DNA of 23,086 nucleotides, taken from Zygnema cylindricum (Eukaryota > Streptophyta > Zygnematophyceae > Zygnematales > Zygnemataceae). How positions within the stretch are numbered: position 1 is the first letter of the stretch; every line of letters starts with the position of its first letter. The notes under the pieces were generated by a model, which did no database searches, was not told the origin of the DNA, and saw only the letters and a list, made by a program, of their open reading frames with translations. Position numbers and translations under genes: made by a program. Below, one piece after another: positions 17,903-23,086 of the stretch. The stretch is from positions 1 through 23,086 of the forward strand of contig JBBHKE010002082.1 of assembly GCA_037447655.1 (NCBI GenBank). Direction: 5' to 3'.

Positions 17903-19644
17903 GTGAGAGGTGTGACGTCTGCAACAATGTCTAAGGGTTGTTTTAGGGTTATTTTAGGGTTAATTCTCGAACCCGAAAAATCCAGAAACTCTTTTAGAGG
18001 TTATTTTTAGGGTTTGGGGCAAATTTAAAAAAAAAGTCCAAGGGTTTTTTTTTTGGGAAGGGGAAGGGGGTGGGCGGGTGGGGGGGGTGGGGGGTAGGGG
18101 TTGGGGGGGGAATAAGGGTATTATATTAACCACATGTATTTGGTTTCGAGTATTTTGTGCCACAAGTTGTAAAATAGTGTTGAAAACGTTGTTGGGAATA
18201 TGGAAAAGGTTATATAAAGGATTTTGAAGGGTATTTTAAAAGTGTATTAGTTTGTGTGTAATTATGGTCTGTAGAAACGACATTTTAGTTTGTTCTTCTT
18301 GATTTTATTCTCTTTATTTACATGCGGCAACCTCCAACGATGATTTTTTTTTTCGCTGGTATTGAATTTGAAGCAAGGATTTCTCTGATTATTTCCGGTA
18401 TTAGATATATTTCCCTCCTTGTTGTCCATTTCTGTCGGCTTTTGTCCCTTCGTTTTTCATTTTTTTTTATTTTGTTAATGTTATGGATATTTTTTGTAAT
18501 TTTATATATCTCAGTTTGTTGTGTTTATGAACTTATTTGGTTTCCTATCTTTCATTGCTATTTGTTCTCTTTTCCTTTTTACTTTTTTCTAGGTTCCTCA
18601 ATTTGTCCCTCAATGGCATAAATTGTCCATTTTCGTGCGTTTCTGTTCCTCTATCCGTCTTCAGACTTTATCGGTCCCCAAACCTTCAATTTTTCTTGAA
18701 TTTTCAGTTTTTTCAAAGTTCCAATTTATCTTCTTTGTCACTTGTTTTTAACTTTCCTTTTTTACTCTCTTTCTAGGTTCTTTGGTTCGCCCCAAAGTGG
18801 TTAAAGTGTCATTTTTTGTCCTGCCATTAGCATTCCCACAGCCATCCAGTAAACATGTTTCGTCTGACAACAAAAAAACATTTTTACGAATTTGTACGAT
18901 ATTGTACGCCGTCTAATAAACAACCCCACTTTTCCTCTAACTAGTAAATCATGCCGTTACACGGGCATGGACCGTGTCCTATTTATCAAAACGTCTTAGT
19001 ATTATTGTACTATTTAAGTCGTCTGTACGAATTTTTGTGGACGCGACCCAAATCAACACAACGATTGATGGAAAATCGAGCTCATAATTTTACGACACGA
19101 AATCGTACTTTTTGAAAAGGACGGCTAGCTTCTGAAATGCCAGCATCCTATAATCGAACAGTAACAAACGAATTATTGACGCCTGAGGACTCTACACTGC
19201 ACGTGGCGGCTTTCATCTTTATTCATTGACACGATCAAGCAGCCAAGATCTGATTGTCAAAAAGGATTGCCGACGGATTACTTAGAAAGTTACTCGTTTG
19301 CTGACGTTAGTAGAGAGACAACGCTACGCGTTTGTTGACGTCGACCGGGGGACACGCCGTTTACGGGTACAGACTGACAAAAATTGGGCATATTTAAAGG
19401 TTTTCAAATGCACGACCAACGGTCTATAATTTGTATAAAGATGGATGACCACCCTTATTTTTCATCTAACGCCCGTCATGGATGATCTAGCAATGAGACC
19501 ATCTCGTCGCTGGTCTAGCAACGAGACACGCACATCGTCGCTACCTGTGATCGGTTCCTCATCGTGGCCTTGTAACGTTACTACTTTATCATCGGATTCG
19601 AAAAGATTTGTCAGAAATAGTGCGCGGAGGTCTCGAGGGAACTG
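17903..19644. other. Presumed PDI intron or intergenic DNA
   Basis: Begins with a good GT donor and four TTTTAGGG-like telomere motifs (17934-18015). A G-rich tract (18055-18118) is followed by T-rich DNA to about 18790. No exon with PDI motifs was found. An 18-base near-repeat (GATCTAGCAATGAGAC / GGTCTAGCAACGAGAC) lies near 19484-19525, and an imperfect palindrome ATGCC...GGCAT lies near 18952. Otherwise nothing recognisable. Confidence 0.4.
18055..18118 (+). other. G-quadruplex-prone tract
   Basis: Ten or more runs of three to eight G separated by one to three bases (GGGAAGGGGAAGGGGG and onward). It lies on the sense strand of the PDI-like gene about 150 bases into the presumed first intron. 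Confidence 0.7.
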
Positions 19645-20247
19645 TACATCGCGAATTATAATTAGAGTAAATTACTCAAATTTGGTCGATCGAAATTTCG
19701 ACTCTATGACATCAAATAAAGTAAACGATTCTATTTTTTTTATTATTCTAATTTAGGTAAGGTTTAATTAGCGTAAAAAATTGTAATATAGGTTCGTTTT
19801 AAATAGTGTGGATTTTGGACGATGTTCGACCATGCAAAATTGTATTTTTTTAAGTAAAAAGGTACAAATAATGATTTAATACAATCACGCTCGCACGTGA
19901 AATCGCACTAAACGAAAAATCAATCACATCACAAAAAATTTGTTCGCAAAACTCTCGTCCGTCGACAGCATCGTCGTCAGTGTGAACATTAACTGACATT
20001 CAGCGTGACAAATAGTACAAACCTCATAATGACGTCAAAATTATACGGACTGACAAATTTTGTACATCTACGTTATTAGGTGTTCATAATTACAGGTGGG
20101 AAATTTTTTGTCGACATAACCCAATATAAAGTACTTAATAAAACTAGAGTAAACTTCTTCTGTGAAAAATTTCTATCACATAAATTAGAGTTCATTACTC
20201 TAATTGTTTTTTTCGGTTTTTTTACTCTAATTATGATTCGTGGTGTA
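19645..20247. mobile_element. TA-flanked MITE-like element 1
   Basis: The ends are inverted repeats of 27 bases with about 24 matching, including the perfect 14-mer ATAATTAGAGTAAA (19658-19671) and its complement (20221-20234). The outermost bases are TACATC on the left and GGTGTA on the right, so the element may start CA[C/T]C with a TA target duplication, as in Tc1/mariner (Stowaway) elements. About 600 bp, AT-rich, no coding potential. Internal ATTAGAGT/ACTCTAAT hairpins occur. Confidence 0.65.
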
Positions 20248-20371
20248 GCGAAGTCGCACAGCTACAGCGGAATCCGTGCGTTCCGAAAACCAAACGATGC
20301 GTCATATCTTTTGTAACTTGAAAAGGCGACAAAATGATATCTACATTTTCGTCCGCTACAGTAATGAACAC

Positions 20372-21203
20372 TAGTGTTGCGTATCGGGTAATTTCATATC
20401 GCGATAAATTTGATATTGGATATATCGAATATCAATCGAGCAAAATCCTCGATATATCGTACCGAGACCAACATAAATTATGGCGATATATATCGCGATA
20501 TAGAGTATTTTATAAATTTAATATTTTATATAATATGTTTTTTTAGCGATAAAGACAAATTGTCTAATACGCGACGTACAACATGATTTGCATTCCGTGA
20601 CTTATAGGTAGACGACGCAAAATGTAACCGACAAAAAAATACAACTACTGTCATTCATATAGTTACTTATTTTGGGTATGGTTGTATCAGGAGGTCTTTG
20701 TTATAGTACAGACAACAAAATTTCGGTATTACGGTGGCCTCGGTTACATCGCGTATCGCTTGTAAACAAGTTTTTACATAAGTGTTTCAATTTGAATGGT
20801 TCTTTGTAAGTTGACGATCAAATCTCTAAAATCATCAAAGATTTGAAACCGACCATTTTCGTATGGAAATCCGTACTTGCGTATTACGTACGTGTACTTT
20901 GCAAGTGTACGCGTCAATGTACCTTAGGGATCTCCTTCACTCTGCTGACTTTTAAGAAAAAACCATACTTCTTTTCGGCAACGATCTTACGGTCATCTTG
21001 TCCGAAGGCACGTGACTTTGGAGACCTGTGAAAAAATTCATTATTTATTTTTTTAATTGCCTTGATAGATCGTCGATAAGATATCTCGGAGATATATCGT
21101 GATATTTTGATTTTCAATATATCTAAGCGATATATCGATTATCAGGTACCTGAAATTCGATATATATCGAATATCGGCAAATGGTCCTCGATACCCAACA
21201 CTT
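20372..21203. mobile_element. hAT-like non-autonomous element
   Basis: An exact 8-bp duplication ATGAACAC flanks it (20364-20371 and 21204-21211). The ends are inverted: TAGTGTTGCGTATCG on the left, and AAGTGTTGGGTATCG in reverse complement on the right. An AGTGTTG-type end with an 8-bp target duplication is typical of hAT transposons. Both arms (about 170 and 130 bases) are packed with ATATCG/CGATAT motifs, like the subterminal repeats that hAT transposases bind. At 832 bp it has no transposase frame. Confidence 0.85.
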
Positions 21204-21211
21204 ATGAACAC

Positions 21212-21483
21212 CTTCAATAAATGTACCGGAGAGGTTGTAAACGGTCAACCGAAACCGTGACCGACAATTACCGACCGCCCGCGACAGATCCGGAACGGAT
21301 TTGGTTGCCAAATTTTGAGGGCTGGGCGGTTACGGTCGGTTGATTCACCAGAAAAAAAAACCGTCGGTTATGGTCGGTCAACCAAAAAACCAAAAAAAAA
21401 GAAAATTTTGTACTGTCCATACAATCCAACATTATTGTACTTTGTACTCTTTGGTATCGTGGAAGCACGTGACATCATGATTA
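21212..21483. other. GGTCGGT-rich stretch, possible decayed transposon end
   Basis: Dense copies of GGTCGGT/ACCGACC on both strands, with an inverted pair ACCGACCGCCC (21270-21280) and GGGCGGT..CGGTCGGT (21324-21340). Similar motifs return at 21770-21880, so the two zones may be subterminal regions of one decayed element. No boundaries or target duplication were found. Confidence 0.35.
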
Positions 21484-21673
21484 GCGTCGCAAATTTGACA
21501 CGGTAGTAAACACGATTCATTTCGCAAATCTTAGGGAACGCGACAAAGCGTCGCAAATCTGACACGGTAGTACACTATTCATTTCGCAAATCTTAGGGAA
21601 CGCGACAAAGCGTCCCAAATTTGACATGTTAGTAAATACTATTCATTTCGCAAATATAAGGGAACACGACAAA
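21484..21673. repeat. Tandem repeat, three units of 62-64 bp
   Basis: Units 21484-21547, 21548-21609 and 21610-21673 each start GCGTCSCAAAT and end GCGACAAA or CACGACAAA, with ATTCATTTCGCAAAT inside. Units 1 and 2 are the most alike; unit 3 has more changes. Confidence 0.93.
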
Positions 21674-22119
21674 TCGTAATTATTCATACGTCGTACATTA
21701 AATAATTTTGTACTTTTTCGGTTACTGGCAGGCATGGTTAGCCGCGAGAAATCGAGTTTCGGTTAACTTTTATTTCGTAAACGCCGGTCGGTCAACGGTT
21801 AACTTTTATTTTGTAAACGCCGGTCGGTTAACAGTTAACAATTGTGGAGCGTGACATAACCCGGTCGAGCGTCGGTTACTCAGATTGTGAAAAAAAAACA
21901 ATTAGTTTCGCTTATGTAAAATTTTTACTTTTGCGACCTTTTACCGTATGGTGTAATATAAGAAAGTTGACGACTATATCGTAGAAGTATCGATCTCATA
22001 GTAAAATCGATGAAAAATATTGACTGTGACTTAACCAATATTTTCTGGGAGCTAGACCGTTTGATATCCAAAGCCTTCGTAGTCGACATATCGGTTGAAA
22101 TTTGCCACCCGAAGCACAG
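21674..22119. other. Non-coding DNA with a 36-bp duplication
   Basis: Apart from the 36-bp tandem duplication and surrounding GGTCGGTTAAC motifs, no gene, RNA or transposon boundary was recognised. Confidence 0.4.
21761..21832. repeat. Tandem duplication of 36 bp
   Basis: Two adjacent copies of GGTTAACTTTTATTT[C/T]GTAA... ending GGTCGGT[C/T]AAC (21761-21796 and 21797-21832) differ at two positions. Confidence 0.95.
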
Positions 22120-22684
22120 TACACCTCCAATCGCTATTAGCGTAGAAGTTTCTTTAGCGTATATGAATAATTACCGTGGTTTACGCTAATTAAGAATTTG
22201 AAAACTTTGAAAAAAAACATACATTCTAATTGTTTCATAATTCTAATTTGGGTTTTTGAAAAAAATAAATGTCGGTCCCAAACATGCTCACACTAATATA
22301 GGTATTCGTACAAAATCTGACAAATCGTACACAAAAATCGTACGTTCACATAGTCGAAACGTGGTTGCTGGACGAAAAAGTGCGAACGTGATATTTGAAA
22401 TCCCGATTTTATCCCCTTTTTAGAGCGCACATTCTCATGCGTCCGTGGTTACTAAAACTCATTAATTATACTTTTTCACTTGAAAAGGTACATTTTTGGA
22501 CGGTCTGACACTGTCCGTACACCACACTATTAAATGATGACGTGCTCCCGTTTTGTACGGTACAAAAAAATTAACTCTAAATAGAGTAAAGAAAAAAATT
22601 GAATGAACTACGCGAATGGAGAATAAATAAAAAAATAGCGGGACGTAATTAGCGTACACCACGCTAATAGCGTTTGGCGGTGTA
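22120..22684. mobile_element. TA-flanked MITE-like element 2
   Basis: Inverted ends of 24 bases with 22 matching, including the perfect 12-mer CGCTATTAGCGT (22132-22143, complement at 22661-22672). The outermost bases TACACC and GGTGTA suggest a TA target duplication. The layout (TACAYC, then A/T-rich, then ATTAGMGTA) is shared with element 1, so the two probably belong to one family. About 565 bp, no coding potential. Further TTAGCGT/ACGCTAA hairpins occur inside. Confidence 0.65.
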
Positions 22685-22925
22685 GTTCAAAAGTCCGAAA
22701 AATATTATAAAAATAAATGGTTCATAAGCATTGTGGAACAAGAAGTCTACTGTAGTTTTTGACGGCTGGAAATTCGTTATTGAACCAAATCTTGAGTTTG
22801 AAAGGGCGGGCTATTTTGTTTCTGTACTGAACTGTACCTTCCTGTAATATATTCAAGTCCCTGAATTTGTCCATTTATCGTAGGTAATGATTGATCCCAT
22901 AGGTACGTGGAACCGCTGTTGACCA
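22685..22925 (+). repeat. Possible end of a 5' LTR (start unknown)
   Basis: Sequence ending ...GACCA at 22925, two bases before a tRNA-iMet primer site, fits the 3' edge of an LTR. The left edge cannot be fixed because no second copy is in the window; part of this interval may be plain flank. Confidence 0.4.
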
Positions 22926-22927
22926 GT

Positions 22928-22939
22928 TGGCATCAGAGC
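22928..22939 (+). promoter_or_regulatory. Primer binding site, tRNA-iMet 3'-end type
   Basis: TGGCATCAGAGC matches the plant retrotransposon primer site TGGTATCAGAGC at 11 of 12 positions; the change still allows a G-U pair. It is preceded by CA and a two-base spacer, the usual spacing. Confidence 0.65.
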
Positions 22940-22966
22940 ATCAAATATTCTATATGTACGGCGGCC

Positions 22967-23086
22967 ATGACAGATGTCAGATCAGTTCTGCAATTAACTC
23001 TGCGGCCGCGGCTATCCATTCCCAGGGGACAAAAGGATTCTTCTCCCGGAGGTTCGCGAGATAATATCGTCCGTCAGACCAGTTCT
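22967..23086 (+). CDS. Open frame at right edge, possible retrotransposon gag start (partial)
   Basis: Forty codons are open from an ATG 27 bases past the primer site to the window end (begins MTDVRSVLQL; rich in Ser, Arg, Gln and Pro). The position after a primer site suggests Gag, but no domain can be recognised in so short a piece. An overlapping ATG at 22954 closes after 36 codons. Confidence 0.35.
   Translation, partial: MTDVRSVLQLTLRPRLSIPRGQKDSSPGGSRDNIVRQTSS

Noticed and set aside
18585-18840. Possible PDI exons after two ctag acceptors (reading VPQFVPQWHKL and VLWFAPKWLKC)
   Set aside because: The resemblance to a thioredoxin motif is slight, no donor or domain continuation follows, and the two places look like imperfect copies of T/C-rich intron sequence.
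21484-21673. CRISPR-like array
   Set aside because: The units are contiguous with no spacers, the DNA is eukaryotic, and no cas genes are present.

Overview
The window looks like nuclear DNA of a land plant or close green-lineage relative. Two genes have GT-AG type exon boundaries. Both putative promoters carry plant telo-box motifs (AAACCCTAA). The Ty1/copia elements carry a primer site that matches the plant initiator tRNA-Met from memory. I cannot name a species. No prokaryotic genes, CRISPR arrays, rRNA or tRNA genes were seen.

Layout. Positions 1-450 are unassigned, with a possible polyadenylation signal. Positions about 497-955 are an (ATC)n microsatellite that runs into the 3' end of a two-exon, minus-strand GNAT-type acetyltransferase gene (2055 down to 897). 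On the plus strand, 17636-17902 is the first exon of a protein disulfide isomerase-like gene with a signal peptide and an altered active site (CEHY). The two genes are head to head. Their start codons are now 15.6 kb apart, but most of that distance is transposons; without them the genes would be only about 0.5-0.7 kb apart.

The intergenic insertions are layered. Two PIF/Harbinger-like non-autonomous elements (R1 and R2) lie in tandem and share a TTA target triplet. Copia element A (2947-15814, TSD tgacg) sits inside R1. A related copia element B (6063-12478, TSD agtag/agaag) sits inside the integrase region of A. Both copia elements have LTRs of about 1.04 kb and the order gag, protease, integrase, reverse transcriptase, RNase H. 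Both are broken by stops and frameshifts. Their primer binding site is complementary to the anticodon arm, not the 3' end, of initiator tRNA-Met (the half-tRNA mode known for Drosophila copia), and the gag ATG lies inside that site. The LTRs also carry paired ACGT boxes and a conserved series of short hairpins.

From 17903 to the right end there is no further recognisable gene. The first part is PDI intron or intergenic DNA with telomere-like motifs and a G-quadruplex-prone tract. After that come several non-autonomous DNA transposons: a TA-flanked family at 19645-20247 and 22120-22684, a hAT-like element with an exact 8-bp TSD at 20372-21203, two tandem repeats, and a GGTCGGT-rich stretch. 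The last 160 bases contain a conventional tRNA-iMet primer site and an open frame, probably the start of another LTR retrotransposon.

No undescribed system with a clear function is present. The most promising signals are the overlap of primer site and gag start codon, the hairpin series in the LTRs, and the TE-expanded divergent gene pair. All identities are from reading the sequence by eye; no search or alignment program was used.
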